Shown piece by piece: positions 27,907 to 35,799 of a stretch of 64,000 nt of DNA. The notes below the pieces were generated by a model. The model did not search any database. It saw only the letters and a program-made list of their open reading frames with translations, and was not told where the DNA came from. A program made the translations under genes and the position numbers. The stretch covers positions 7,659,001 to 7,723,000 of the forward strand of contig NZ_CP149798.1 in assembly GCF_037940415.1 (NCBI RefSeq), written 5' to 3'. Within the stretch, counting starts at the first letter, position 1; each line of letters starts with the position of its first letter. The DNA comes from Streptomyces sp. f51. GTDB lineage: Bacteria > Actinomycetota > Actinomycetes > Streptomycetales > Streptomycetaceae.

Positions 27907-28434
27907 ATGACCGGCAGCACCAGGATCCGTCTGATCGAGCCCGCCGACGCCGCCGCGATCGCCGCCCACCGGGCCCGCGACGCCGAGGCGTTCCGGCGGT
28001 GGGAACCGGCGCAGCCGGACGGCTTCTTCACCGCGCAGGGCCAGGAGGAGCGGATCGGCCGGCTGCTGGCCGGGCACCGGGCCGGTTCGGTCTGGCCGGG
28101 CGTCGTGCTCGCAGGCGATCAGGTGATCGGGCAGGTCACCGTCGGCGGCATCCTGCCGCAGCCGCACCTGCGCCGCGGCTCCCTCGGATACTGGATCGCC
28201 GGCACCGCCCAGAACCGGGGGCATGCCGGGCGGGCCGTCGCCCTCGCCCTCGGGGTGATGACCGGCGAACTCGGACTGCACCGCGCCGAGGCGTCCACCC
28301 AGCTGGAGAACCTTCCCTCGCAACGGGTGCTGCGCCGCAACGGGTTCAGCCCGTACGGCGTCACGCACTCCTCCATCCTCCTCGACGGGAGCTGGCGGGA
28401 CGCACTGCTGTGGGAGCGCCTCCTCGGCGACTAG
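27907..28434 (+). CDS. GNAT family N-acetyltransferase
   Basis: This 175-residue protein resembles RimJ/RimL-type GNAT acetyltransferases, which transfer acetyl from acetyl-CoA to an amino group. Supporting segments are IRLIEPADAAAIAAHRARD at the N-terminus, LGYWIAGTAQNRGHAGRAV as the acetyl-CoA-binding region, and ASTQLENLPSQRVLRRNGF near the end. The last is the usual N-x-x-S-x-R-V-x-x-x-x-G-F signature. It is preceded by the exporter terminator, so it has its own transcription unit. A pathway or resistance role is possible but nothing in the sequence argues for it. Confidence 0.9.
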   Translation: MTGSTRIRLIEPADAAAIAAHRARDAEAFRRWEPAQPDGFFTAQGQEERIGRLLAGHRAGSVWPGVVLAGDQVIGQVTVGGILPQPHLRRGSLGYWIAGTAQNRGHAGRAVALALGVMTGELGLHRAEASTQLENLPSQRVLRRNGFSPYGVTHSSILLDGSWRDALLWERLLGD

Positions 28435-28507
28435 CGCCGCATCGGACAGATGGCGGCCCGTACGGTCCCGGACGGGGAGAGCAGGGCCGACTTTGTGCGG
28501 TCGAGTC

Positions 28508-29098
28508 CTAACCGATGGTTCCGTAGGCGGCCATGAACATGTCCAGCAGTCCGTCGACCGCGTCCTCGTCGATGGGGCGGGTTGACAGCAGGCTTCGGTA
28601 GTACAGCGTGCCGCACAGCACCTCGGCGGCGAATTCCAGATTCGCTTCCGCGTCCAGTTCACCGGTGCGCTGGGCGCGGGTGATGCGGTCGAGGGTGCTG
28701 CGCTCGACGGTGACCAGGAATCGTTCGTGCAGGATTGCCCGCAGCATTGAATCGGCCTGCGCCTCGGCGATGACTGCGCGGTAGACGGGGCCGATCGGCG
28801 GGCTCGAGAGGGCGAGGCCCGAGCGCAGGAACTGTTCGCGCAGATCCGCGCGGACGTCCCCGGTGTCGCGGTAGTCCAGGTCGCTGGTCCACACGCGGCT
28901 GAGCGCGTCGAGCAGCAGCGCCGGCATCGACGGCCAGCGCCGGTAGATCGTGTGTTTTCCGACCCCGGCCTTTCGGGCGACCGCCTCGATGCTCAGGCCC
29001 GCGTATCCGACCTCCGCAGCCAGATCGAGGGTCACCTGGAGCAGCTCTTCGGTGCGTGCGGCGCCTCGGCGTCTCGGCGTGGCGGGCGTGTCGGTCAT
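28508..29098 (-). CDS. TetR-family transcriptional repressor
   Basis: This is a 196-residue TetR-type regulator. The N-terminal helix-turn-helix is clear at residues about 12-60: ARTEELLQVTLDLAAEVGY, then LSIEAVARKAGVGKHTIYRRW. The C-terminal ligand domain holds DLREQFLRSGLALSSP and VYRAVIAEAQAD. The start is ATG at 29098. The gene is divergent from the DUF1801-like gene at 29253, and the 154-base gap holds two closely related 9-bp inverted repeats around a good promoter. It therefore probably represses both itself and the divergent gene. No link to the biosynthetic genes is visible. Confidence 0.94.
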   Translation of the reverse strand: MTDTPATPRRRGAARTEELLQVTLDLAAEVGYAGLSIEAVARKAGVGKHTIYRRWPSMPALLLDALSRVWTSDLDYRDTGDVRADLREQFLRSGLALSSPPIGPVYRAVIAEAQADSMLRAILHERFLVTVERSTLDRITRAQRTGELDAEANLEFAAEVLCGTLYYRSLLSTRPIDEDAVDGLLDMFMAAYGTIG

Positions 29099-29109
29099 GC
29101 CGCCATCCT

Positions 29110-29130
29110 AACGGCACGTGTCGTGCCGTT
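29110..29130. promoter_or_regulatory. Candidate TetR operator 1
   Basis: This is a perfect inverted repeat, AACGGCACG-TGT-CGTGCCGTT. It lies 11 bases upstream of the tetR start and overlaps the -35 box of the divergent promoter. It shares the core GGCACG-N3-CGTGCC with the second site at 29167. Confidence 0.8.
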
Positions 29131-29157
29131 GACATTGTCGAGGACTGCGCGCAGTAT
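29129..29157 (+). promoter_or_regulatory. Promoter for DUF1801-like gene
   Basis: TTGACA (29129-29134) is separated by 17 bases from CAGTAT (29152-29157), a good fit to a Streptomyces housekeeping promoter. The expected start of transcription is near 29164, between the two operator-like repeats. Confidence 0.65.
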
Positions 29158-29166
29158 TCAGACTCG

Positions 29167-29187
29167 ATCGGCACGCAGCGTGCCGAT
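29167..29187. promoter_or_regulatory. Candidate TetR operator 2
   Basis: This is a perfect inverted repeat, ATCGGCACG-CAG-CGTGCCGAT, centred 57 bases from operator 1. It lies just downstream of the predicted transcription start of the divergent gene, a position where bound repressor would block transcription. Confidence 0.8.
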
Positions 29188-29252
29188 GTGGCGGCATGTC
29201 GCCGCCCCGCGCCCGAGATCCAGCACATCGGACCCTCAGAGGGAGATCTGCC

Positions 29253-29705
29253 ATGAGCAGCGCCGGAAACAGCACGCACGAGGGATTCACGGCCGAGGAG
29301 CGGGCCGCGATGAAGGACCACGCCAAAGAGCTCAAGACGGCGGCCCGCCGCGGCTCGCGTGCGGACAAGGCGGCGGAGGCGGAGCGGGACGTGCTCGCGA
29401 AGATCGCCGAGATGCAGGACTCGGACCGGATCATGGCCGAGCGGATCCATGCCGTCGTCACAGCCGGCGCCCCGGCCCTCGCGCCGAAGCTCTGGTACGG
29501 GATGCCCGCCTACGCGCTGGACGGCAAGGTCGTGTGCTTCTTCCAGAGCGCGGAGAAGTTCAAGGCGCGCTACGCGACGCTCGGGTTCAGCGACCAGGCG
29601 AAGCTGGACGAGGGCACGATGTGGGCGGCCGGCTTCGCCCTGACCGAGGTGACGGCCGAAGTGGAGGCGCGGATCGGTGCGCTCGTGAAGCAGGCGATGG
29701 GCTGA
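29253..29705 (+). CDS. DUF1801 / YdhG-like small protein
   Basis: This 150-residue protein is related to the DUF1801 (YdhG-like) family, whose biochemical role is unknown to me. Family features are the segment PALAPKLWYGMPAYALDGKV followed by VCFFQSAEKFKARYATLGF and, later, WAAGFALTEVT. The N-terminus (FTAEERAAMKDHAKELK) is charged and helical. The start ATG at 29253 has GAGGGAG about ten bases upstream. It is divergent from the TetR gene and lies under two matching operators, so it is probably that repressor's target. It appears to be a bystander in the cluster. Confidence 0.85.
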   Translation: MSSAGNSTHEGFTAEERAAMKDHAKELKTAARRGSRADKAAEAERDVLAKIAEMQDSDRIMAERIHAVVTAGAPALAPKLWYGMPAYALDGKVVCFFQSAEKFKARYATLGFSDQAKLDEGTMWAAGFALTEVTAEVEARIGALVKQAMG

Positions 29706-29870
29706 GGCGCGCCCGGTGAACGGGCCGGGCCCGTGGCGCCTTGGCGTGCCCGGCGGCCTGGCGCTGCCGGTACGGCATCTGCTGGGCGCCTTCACCGACG
29801 GCGTCGAGGCGCCAGGCCGACCACGGCAGGTGGCAAATCCCGCCGGCTGCATGCTCGGTCGCAGACATGA

Positions 29871-29902
29871 CGCGCCGTCCGGGTGCCGCTTCGGACGGCG
29901 CG
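29871..29902. terminator. Bidirectional terminator hairpin
   Basis: A perfect 11-bp stem, CGCGCCGTCCG (29871-29881) with CGGACGGCGCG (29892-29902), has a 10-base loop. It lies in the 326-base gap (29706-30031) between the convergent DUF1801-like and aminotransferase genes and probably stops both. I see no gene in the rest of that gap. Confidence 0.75.
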
Positions 29903-30031
29903 CGTGCGCCGGGCCGGGCCGTGGCGCCGGCACAAGGATCCCGACCGGTGACCCCGGCCCCGCCGACGGGGAAGACGTTGCCCGGCGCGGCACTGGCGCC
30001 GCTGGTTCCCTCTCTTCGCGGGAGGCGGGAG

Positions 30032-31417
30032 TCAGGCGCCCTGCGGCTCCAGCAGCCGACCGGTCCGGGGGTGGGTGAGGGAGGGCAGGTGCCGGGCGCG
30101 CTGGTCCTGGACGAGCCCGCCGAGCCGCTCGACGCCCAGCGCGATCTGCTCGGGGGTGAGCACGCTGAAGGAGAGCCGGGCCTGATGGAACCCGGACGTG
30201 CCGCCGTAGAAGTGGTCCATGGGCGTCCACAGGACACCGAACCGGGACGCCGAGTACTCCAGCATGGCGTCGTCCGCCCGGAACGGCAGGGTCAGCACGA
30301 CGAACATCCCGCCCTCGGGCGCATTCCACGTGACGTCCTGCCCGCTGCCCGGCACCGGCGCGAACACGCGGCCCAGCCGCTCCAGCAGGGTCGCCAGGTT
30401 GCGGCGGTAGACCCCCGCCTCACGGGCGGTGGCCCGCTTGAGGCTGCACCCGTTCTCCAGCAGATACCCGCCGATCACCGCCTGCGCCACCGTCGAGGTG
30501 TTGAGCGTGACCATGGACTTGAGCCGGGCGAGGAGATCGGCGAGCAGCACCGGCTCCTCCCGCCCGGCGCCCGCCGCCGTCACCGGCTGGTCCGCGATCA
30601 CATAGCCCACACGGGCACCGGCGAACGCGGACTTCGCGAACGACCCGAGGTGGATCACCTGACGCCACTCGTCCAGGGCCTTGAGCATGGGCAGCGAGGA
30701 TCCGTCCGCGCGGAAGAGGGAGTACGGATTGTCCTCGACGACGAGGATCCGCTCCCGCCGCGCCAGCTCCAGCAGGGCGATCCGGTCCGCCAGCGACATG
30801 CTCGCGCCACTGGGGTTGGCGAAGTCGGGGACGACGTAACAGGCACGCGGCCGCAGGCCCTCGCGCCGCGCGGCCCGTATCTGCCGCTCCAGGTCCTCCA
30901 GATCGATACCGCCCTCGTGCTCCCGCACCGCCCGCACCGGCGCGCCGGCCACCCGGGCCGCGCCGATGAACCCGACGTAGTTGGGGGTGGCGGCGAGGAT
31001 CACGTCGCGCGCGTCGCGCACGAGGGCACGCAGCAGCAGCACCATCGCCTCCTGGCAGCCGGTGGTCACCACGATGCTCTCCGGGTCGACCTTCAGGCCC
31101 TCGTCGACCTCCAGTTGGCGCGCGATGAGCTCGTGGATGAACCCCTTCGTGCGCCCGTACTGGAAGAACGTGCGCCGCACCTGCTCCGCGCCCAGGCCCT
31201 TCTCGCCCTCCAGATAGCCGCGGAACGTCGCCAGATGACGGGAGAGGTCGTCCACGTCGTAGAAGCCCTCGAACGGGCGCCCCGCGGAGAACGACACCGC
31301 GTCCGGGAACCGTCCGGCGAGTTCGTTGAGCAGCGTCATGGAAGTGAGCGCGGGATCGTCGACCGACGCGTGCAGGTCGGTGACACTCAGCCGGAACGGC
31401 CCTGGTTGTTTGGACAT
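30032..31417 (-). CDS. PLP-dependent aminotransferase, HpgT-like
   Basis: This is a 461-residue class I/II aminotransferase that resembles HpgT, the dihydroxyphenylglycine transaminase of glycopeptide clusters. Segments seen are VSFSAGRPFEGFYDV, FQYGRTKGFIHELIARQLEV, VVTTGCQEAM, CYVVPDFANPSG, VVEDNPYSLF and the PLP-Lys motif LGSFAKSAFAGARVGY. The C-terminal MDHFYGG and FHQARLSFS are also shared with that family. ATG at 31417 and GTG at 31423 are both possible; GAGGA lies upstream. No other dihydroxyphenylglycine gene is present, so the substrate is more likely another alpha-keto acid or amino acid of this pathway, for example one feeding the branched acyl-CoA used for the extender unit. That is inference only. 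Confidence 0.88.
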   Translation of the reverse strand: MSKQPGPFRLSVTDLHASVDDPALTSMTLLNELAGRFPDAVSFSAGRPFEGFYDVDDLSRHLATFRGYLEGEKGLGAEQVRRTFFQYGRTKGFIHELIARQLEVDEGLKVDPESIVVTTGCQEAMVLLLRALVRDARDVILAATPNYVGFIGAARVAGAPVRAVREHEGGIDLEDLERQIRAARREGLRPRACYVVPDFANPSGASMSLADRIALLELARRERILVVEDNPYSLFRADGSSLPMLKALDEWRQVIHLGSFAKSAFAGARVGYVIADQPVTAAGAGREEPVLLADLLARLKSMVTLNTSTVAQAVIGGYLLENGCSLKRATAREAGVYRRNLATLLERLGRVFAPVPGSGQDVTWNAPEGGMFVVLTLPFRADDAMLEYSASRFGVLWTPMDHFYGGTSGFHQARLSFSVLTPEQIALGVERLGGLVQDQRARHLPSLTHPRTGRLLEPQGA

Positions 31418-31693
31418 AGTCACGTCATCCTCGTCCGCCGGACAACCCAGCCCTGGGCTGGTGTCGGTTGAATGCCGCCTCGGGATTCTCAAGAACATAT
31501 GCGGCCCCCCTCGAACGGTGAAAGACGATGACTGGAGAAGGGGTCGATTCCCGCTGTTCCCGCACACCGGCGAAGCGGCCGCCGCGCACACCGTCCCGTC
31601 AGCGGGACACCACGAGCCGGCATCCGGACCGGCCCGGCGCGCAATACCCGAAACGCGGGCGCTGATCGAGAAAGCCTTGATTTCCGCGAGACA

Positions 31694-31722
31694 TTGACAC
31701 CCCTCTCGGGCGGCGGAGAGAG
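31694..31722 (+). promoter_or_regulatory. Candidate promoter for PhyH gene
   Basis: TTGACA (31694-31699), 17 bases, then GAGAGT (31717-31722) fits the Streptomyces TTGACN/TAGRRT consensus at all but one position. The mRNA leader to the start at 31999 would be about 270 bases. I see no gene in the 581-base divergent gap 31418-31998 that holds it, and no convincing promoter there for the aminotransferase. Confidence 0.5.
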
Positions 31723-31998
31723 TAGGGAACTGCTGGGCGAGCCGTGAGAAGGCCCGGGGACCGCCGCCGCGACCGGCAGCCGTCATCCCGTGAACAGCCG
31801 GGCCGGGAAGCCCATTTCGCGGCCCGCCCGCCCGGATGATGAGCGGCCGCACATCAGCGCGATGCCGCGTCGACCCTCCATTGACCCCTGCACACGGCCC
31901 GCGCCGAAATCCACGGAGCCGGCGGACGCTGCGCCGGGCCGGCTCCACGCCATTTCCGCGCGGAAAGCGGTACCCGACACCCGACAAGGAGTTGACGC

Positions 31999-32925
31999 AT
32001 GACCACACTTGACGAAGGCGTACTGGAGAAGGCGGCGAAGGAATACGCCGAGCAGGGCTTCTCCATCATCCGCGACGTCATTCCCCCCGAGCTCCTGGAG
32101 GAGACGGCCGCCCATGTCGACTGGCTCACCCGGAAATACCCGGATCTGCGTCCCGAGCACTTCCACCACCCGCTGATCCGCAACGACGCCTTCTGGGCCC
32201 GCCTGGTCTCCGACCCCCGCCTCGTGGACATCGCCGAGTTCTTCCTCGGCCCCGACCTGGCCTGCTTCACCGCCCACTACATCTGCAAGCCCCCCTACAA
32301 CGGGCAGCCCGTGCTGTGGCACCAGGACGGCGCCTACTGGACGCTCAGCCCGATGGAGGCGCTGACGGTGTGGCTGGCCGTCGACGAGAGCACCACCCGG
32401 AACGGCTGCCTGCGCATGATCCCCGGCAGCCACCGACTCCCGCTGCACAAGCCGTCGCTGCGCACCGACACGGACAACATGCTCTTCTCCGCCTCCGACG
32501 AGACCATCGTGCAGGAGTGGATCGACAAGGCCGGTGTCGTGGACATCGAGCTCCGGCCCGGCGACGTCTCCATCCACCACCCCCACCTGCTGCACCACTC
32601 GGAGGCCAACACCTCCGCCAGGCGCCGCTGCGGCCTGGACATCGGCTACATCGCCACGACCACCCGCATCCACAGCCAGGGCATCTACCTCGACCCGCTG
32701 CTGGTACGCGGGACCGACGCGGCCGGCCTGAACAACTACCGCCCCTTCCCCACCTACGAGGACGGCGAGACGATCCCCTTCGCCGGCCAGGAGGACTGGA
32801 ACGACCACGTCGCCAAGCTCAACGCGGCGCTGCCCTCGCGCACCCGGGACCTGCCCGAGGAGAGCCCCATCGAGACGACCCGGCACATGATCGAGCGTCT
32901 GCGCGCGGGCACCACCAAGGGATGA
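31999..32925 (+). CDS. PhyH-family Fe(II)/2-oxoglutarate dioxygenase
   Basis: This is a 308-residue phytanoyl-CoA-dioxygenase-like enzyme that should hydroxylate an unactivated carbon using Fe(II), O2 and 2-oxoglutarate. The metal triad is visible: His108 and Asp110 in VLWHQDGAYW, and a distal His in HPHLLHHSEANTS, followed by an Arg cluster (ARRR) for 2-oxoglutarate. MIPGSHRLPLH is typical of the family. The ATG at 31999 has a clean AAGGAG. It is convergent with a second dioxygenase gene across a shared terminator. Possible substrates are a free amino acid, a PCP-bound residue or the polyketide side chain (for instance alpha-hydroxylation of the acyl group). The sequence does not decide. Confidence 0.92.
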   Translation: MTTLDEGVLEKAAKEYAEQGFSIIRDVIPPELLEETAAHVDWLTRKYPDLRPEHFHHPLIRNDAFWARLVSDPRLVDIAEFFLGPDLACFTAHYICKPPYNGQPVLWHQDGAYWTLSPMEALTVWLAVDESTTRNGCLRMIPGSHRLPLHKPSLRTDTDNMLFSASDETIVQEWIDKAGVVDIELRPGDVSIHHPHLLHHSEANTSARRRCGLDIGYIATTTRIHSQGIYLDPLLVRGTDAAGLNNYRPFPTYEDGETIPFAGQEDWNDHVAKLNAALPSRTRDLPEESPIETTRHMIERLRAGTTKG

Positions 32926-32997
32926 TGACCCGCCCGCACCGGCCCAGGGAGCGCCGCCCCGCGCGGCGCACCCCGGGCCGTCGGCGTCGTACGCGCA

Positions 32998-33050
32998 CGG
33001 ACGGCGGGCCGGGATCCGGGGCACTGCCCCCGATCCCGGCCCGCCGTCCG
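32998..33050. terminator. Bidirectional terminator between dioxygenase genes
   Basis: A perfect 19-bp stem, CGGACGGCGGGCCGGGATC (32998-33016) with its complement at 33032-33050, continues after one mismatch into an inner GGGGC/GCCCC stem. It lies between two convergent genes (ends at 32925 and 33067). Confidence 0.9.
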
Positions 33051-33066
33051 CGCGCGGGGCGCGCCC

Positions 33067-33903
33067 TCACCAGACGAACGCCTCGCCGTCGCCCCGCTTC
33101 TCGATGCAGTACGTGCGGAAGGCCTGGGCCTTGGCGACCATGTCCTCGTCGCCGGTGCGCCGGGCGGCCTCCAGATACCAGTCGAACGCCGCGGTGGCGT
33201 GCGCCCGCCGCTCGAAGTGCAGCGCGGCGAACGGACGGAACGCCGCCCGCATCGTCCCGGGGGTGAAGTGGCGTCCGGAGTCGATGAGTTCCTCCAGCTC
33301 CGCCGCGCTCACCTCGGGCCGCTCCGGCAGCAGGACCGGCTCCGTGGCGGGGATGTCACCGCGGATCGCCAGCGGCTCCTCGGACTCCGCGAAGTCCAGG
33401 CACAGGGAGAGCCGGGCCGTCCTCGCGGTGCTGCGCGCGGAGTGCGGATCGGTCGAGTGGATCTTCCACACCTCGCCGCGGCGTATGTGGTAGACGGTGT
33501 CGTTCTCGGAGTGCAGCGACTCCTCGCTGGTGCGCAGCGGAACCTGCACCCGCAGGCCCGGCTTCGCCCACTCCAGGAAGTCCACGTGCGGGGCGATGAT
33601 CCCGTCGCGCAGCGCGAAGATCCGCACCCACTGGAGGCGCTCCAGCGGGAAATGCTCGGTCACCAGGGACATGACGTTCGGCAGCCGCTTTCCCAGTTCC
33701 GTCAGGGAAAGACTTCCCTCGTGCGGACGGAACGCGACATCGGAATCGGCGCCGCTGCCGTTGGCCAGCACATGGGACGACCAGGACCCGAAGGTGAACG
33801 TGTCGTATTCACCGCCGTATTCGTGCTCGTCCACGATGGAAAGTTCCGGGCCCAGGTCGTACGCATCGATGGGCAGTACCGCGAGCCGTTCCGACTTCAG
33901 CAA
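33067..33903 (-). CDS. Proline 3-hydroxylase-like Fe(II)/2OG dioxygenase
   Basis: This is a 278-residue dioxygenase of the Asp/Asn-hydroxylase superfamily, resembling Streptomyces L-proline cis-3-hydroxylase. The N-terminal EYGGEYDTFTFGSW, central VRIFALRDGIIAPHVDF (His106, Asp108), and RRGEVWKIHSTDPHSA with His154 followed by RLSLCLDF (Arg164) match that enzyme's metal and cosubstrate sites. The C-terminal TGDEDMVAKAQAFRTYCIEKR matches its C-terminal domain. The start is TTG at 33903 with GGAGGAG six bases upstream. It probably hydroxylates a cyclic or branched amino acid for the peptide. The imino-acid-like code of the last A domain in the NRPS at 12281 is a natural partner. Substrate and site are inferred. 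Confidence 0.85.
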   Translation of the reverse strand: MLKSERLAVLPIDAYDLGPELSIVDEHEYGGEYDTFTFGSWSSHVLANGSGADSDVAFRPHEGSLSLTELGKRLPNVMSLVTEHFPLERLQWVRIFALRDGIIAPHVDFLEWAKPGLRVQVPLRTSEESLHSENDTVYHIRRGEVWKIHSTDPHSARSTARTARLSLCLDFAESEEPLAIRGDIPATEPVLLPERPEVSAAELEELIDSGRHFTPGTMRAAFRPFAALHFERRAHATAAFDWYLEAARRTGDEDMVAKAQAFRTYCIEKRGDGEAFVW

Positions 33904-33971
33904 GGAAATCTCCTCCAGTACATGATTGTCTGACGCGCCCGGAAAACCGCTGGGCGTTCCACCCGATCGTC

Positions 33972-34001
33972 ACCATATTTCGTCCGCGTCGGGCAAGGCA
34001 A
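33972..34001 (-). promoter_or_regulatory. Candidate promoter for P3H-like gene
   Basis: On the minus strand TTGCCT (34001-33996), an 18-base spacer and TATGGT (33977-33972) resemble a housekeeping promoter. Transcription would begin about 60 bases before the TTG start. It lies in the 334-base divergent gap 33904-34237, in which I see no gene. Confidence 0.4.
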
Positions 34002-34145
34002 CGAAGCGTCGGCGCACCGGACTTGAGCCGATCCGGCCGGTCCAAAATCCCCCGGAAGTACGCTCCGGTCAGGCCCGCGAAGACGCCGTGCCGTCCCGTC
34101 GGCAGGACAGTCGGCTCCTGCCGGGACCGCCCGTCCTGTCATCCC

Positions 34146-34175
34146 TTGCCCGCCGTTTCCCCGGCCATCTACCGT
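34146..34175 (+). promoter_or_regulatory. Candidate promoter for PCP-P450-TE-PKS operon
   Basis: TTGCCC (34146-34151), an 18-base spacer and TACCGT (34170-34175) precede the PCP gene with a leader of about 55 bases. The match is moderate. Confidence 0.3.
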
Positions 34176-34237
34176 GGCAGCGCGGTGACTTCGGGCACCC
34201 GGGAATTCCCGTTCGACAGAGGAAGGAAAGGCTGGAA

Positions 34238-34552
34238 ATGAAATCTTCGCCGAAGGTGATCGACCAGCGGGACGAACAGGACGGGACGCCGGAAGAAGAG
34301 GCCGCGTCGCCCGGTGCGCCGGCATCGCTCGCCGGGGAAGTCTCCGCACTGTGGGCGGCGCACTTCGGCGACCGTGAAGTCGGCCCGGAAGACGACTTCT
34401 TCGTCCTCGGCGGCAATTCGCTCACCGGAATCAAAATCATCGAGCAGGTGGCACGCGACTACGGCGTCCAGCTGTCCGTCCGCGACTTCTACCTGGCGCA
34501 GACCCCCACCCGGGTCGCCGAACTGATCGAGCAGGCAAGGACGGGCACGTGA
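34238..34552 (+). CDS. Stand-alone peptidyl carrier protein
   Basis: This is a 104-residue carrier protein: a 30-residue acidic, disordered-looking N-terminus followed by one PCP domain. The phosphopantetheine site is DDFFVLGGNSLTG with Ser61. ATG at 34238 is chosen for the GGAAGGAAAGG stretch ahead of it; the open frame upstream is unlikely to be coding. Its stop overlaps the start of the P450 gene (GTGA), and that gene overlaps the Cys-type thioesterase gene. The three very probably work as a unit in which an aminoacyl group on this PCP is hydroxylated by the P450. No A domain lies beside it, so it must be loaded in trans, most simply by the free A domain at 1350. Confidence 0.93.
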   Translation: MKSSPKVIDQRDEQDGTPEEEAASPGAPASLAGEVSALWAAHFGDREVGPEDDFFVLGGNSLTGIKIIEQVARDYGVQLSVRDFYLAQTPTRVAELIEQARTGT

Positions 34553-35799
34553 GGCTGACGCCGGGCCCCGCGCAGGATGTCGACCTCGACACCCTCGACC
34601 TGTTCGACCTGGACCTGTACACCTCGGGCGATCCGCACCCGGTCTGGGACGTGATGCGGGACAAGGCCCCGCTGCACCACCAAGTCCTCCCCGACGGACG
34701 GGAGTTCTGGTCGGTGACCCGGCACGAGGACGTCTGCCGCGTGCTCGGCGACCACCGCGAGTTCACCTCCGAACGCGGCACCACCCCCACCCACGTCGGC
34801 ATCGACGACCCCGCCGCGGGCAGGCTGCTCACCTCCACCGACCCGCCCCGGCACACCGAGGTCCGCCGCCCGCTCGGCGCCCCGCTCACCGCCCGCGCGG
34901 TGAAGTCCTGGGAGGACTCCATCCGCGGGACGATCCGGCGCTTCCTGGAACCGGCCCTGGACGGCGACACCTTCGACCTCGCCGAACGCGCCCTGCTCCT
35001 GCCGGCCATGGTCACCGGCCCGCTCCTGGGCATCCCCGCCAAGGACTGGGAGGAACTCGTCCAGCTCACCGCGATGGTGACGGCCCCCTCCGACCCGCAC
35101 TTCATGGTCGGCCACGAGGCCGCCACCCTGGCCATCTCCCACCACGAACTGGTCAACTACGTCACCGAGTGGGTCAAGCGGCGCCGCGCCGCGGGCGGCG
35201 AGGACGACACCCTGCTCGCCCACCTCATGAGCGTCAGCGCCGGCGGCGCCCCGCTGAGCGACGAGGAGATCGCCCTCGACGGCTACAGCATCCTGCTCGG
35301 CGCCAACGTCACCACACCGCACACCGTCTCCGGCACCGTGCAGGCCCTCGTCGAACGGCCCGAGCAGTACGACAAGGCGCAGGCCGACCCCACCCTGATC
35401 CCGAACCTGGTCGAGGAAGGACTGCGCTGGACCTCGGCCGCCTGCAACTTCATGCGCTACGCCGTGGACGACATCCCCATCGCCGGAGGCATCGTCCCGG
35501 CCCGCGCGGCGGTCGTCGCCTGGATCGGCTCGGCCAACCGGGACGCGTCCCTGTTCCCCGACCCGCACACCTTCGACATCACCCGCGCCAACGCCAAACG
35601 GCACGTCGCCTTCGGGTTCGGCCCGCACTTCTGCATCGGCGCGCCACTGGCCCGGCTGACACTGCGGATCTTCTTCGAGGAACTGCTCCAGCACTGCGGG
35701 CCGATCGAGCTCGCCGGTGAACCGCAGCACCTGCGGTCCTACTTCATCGCCGGGATGACCCACCTGCCCATCGTCACGCAGAAACGAAAGACACCATGA
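34549..35799 (+). CDS. Cytochrome P450 hydroxylase
   Basis: This is a 416-residue soluble bacterial P450. The heme loop is FGFGPHFCIGAPLAR with Cys362, and the E-x-x-R motif is EEGLRW. The I-helix reads LLGANVTTPHT: the Thr pair is kept but the usual acidic residue before it is replaced by Val, so proton delivery may differ. The start is GTG at 34549, overlapping the PCP stop. Gene order points to beta-hydroxylation of a PCP-bound amino acid, as known for several NRPS pathways (for example skyllamycin and novobiocin). The product would carry the beta-hydroxyl that can close a depsipeptide ring. A ferredoxin or reductase is not encoded here. Confidence 0.93.
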   Translation: MRLTPGPAQDVDLDTLDLFDLDLYTSGDPHPVWDVMRDKAPLHHQVLPDGREFWSVTRHEDVCRVLGDHREFTSERGTTPTHVGIDDPAAGRLLTSTDPPRHTEVRRPLGAPLTARAVKSWEDSIRGTIRRFLEPALDGDTFDLAERALLLPAMVTGPLLGIPAKDWEELVQLTAMVTAPSDPHFMVGHEAATLAISHHELVNYVTEWVKRRRAAGGEDDTLLAHLMSVSAGGAPLSDEEIALDGYSILLGANVTTPHTVSGTVQALVERPEQYDKAQADPTLIPNLVEEGLRWTSAACNFMRYAVDDIPIAGGIVPARAAVVAWIGSANRDASLFPDPHTFDITRANAKRHVAFGFGPHFCIGAPLARLTLRIFFEELLQHCGPIELAGEPQHLRSYFIAGMTHLPIVTQKRKTP

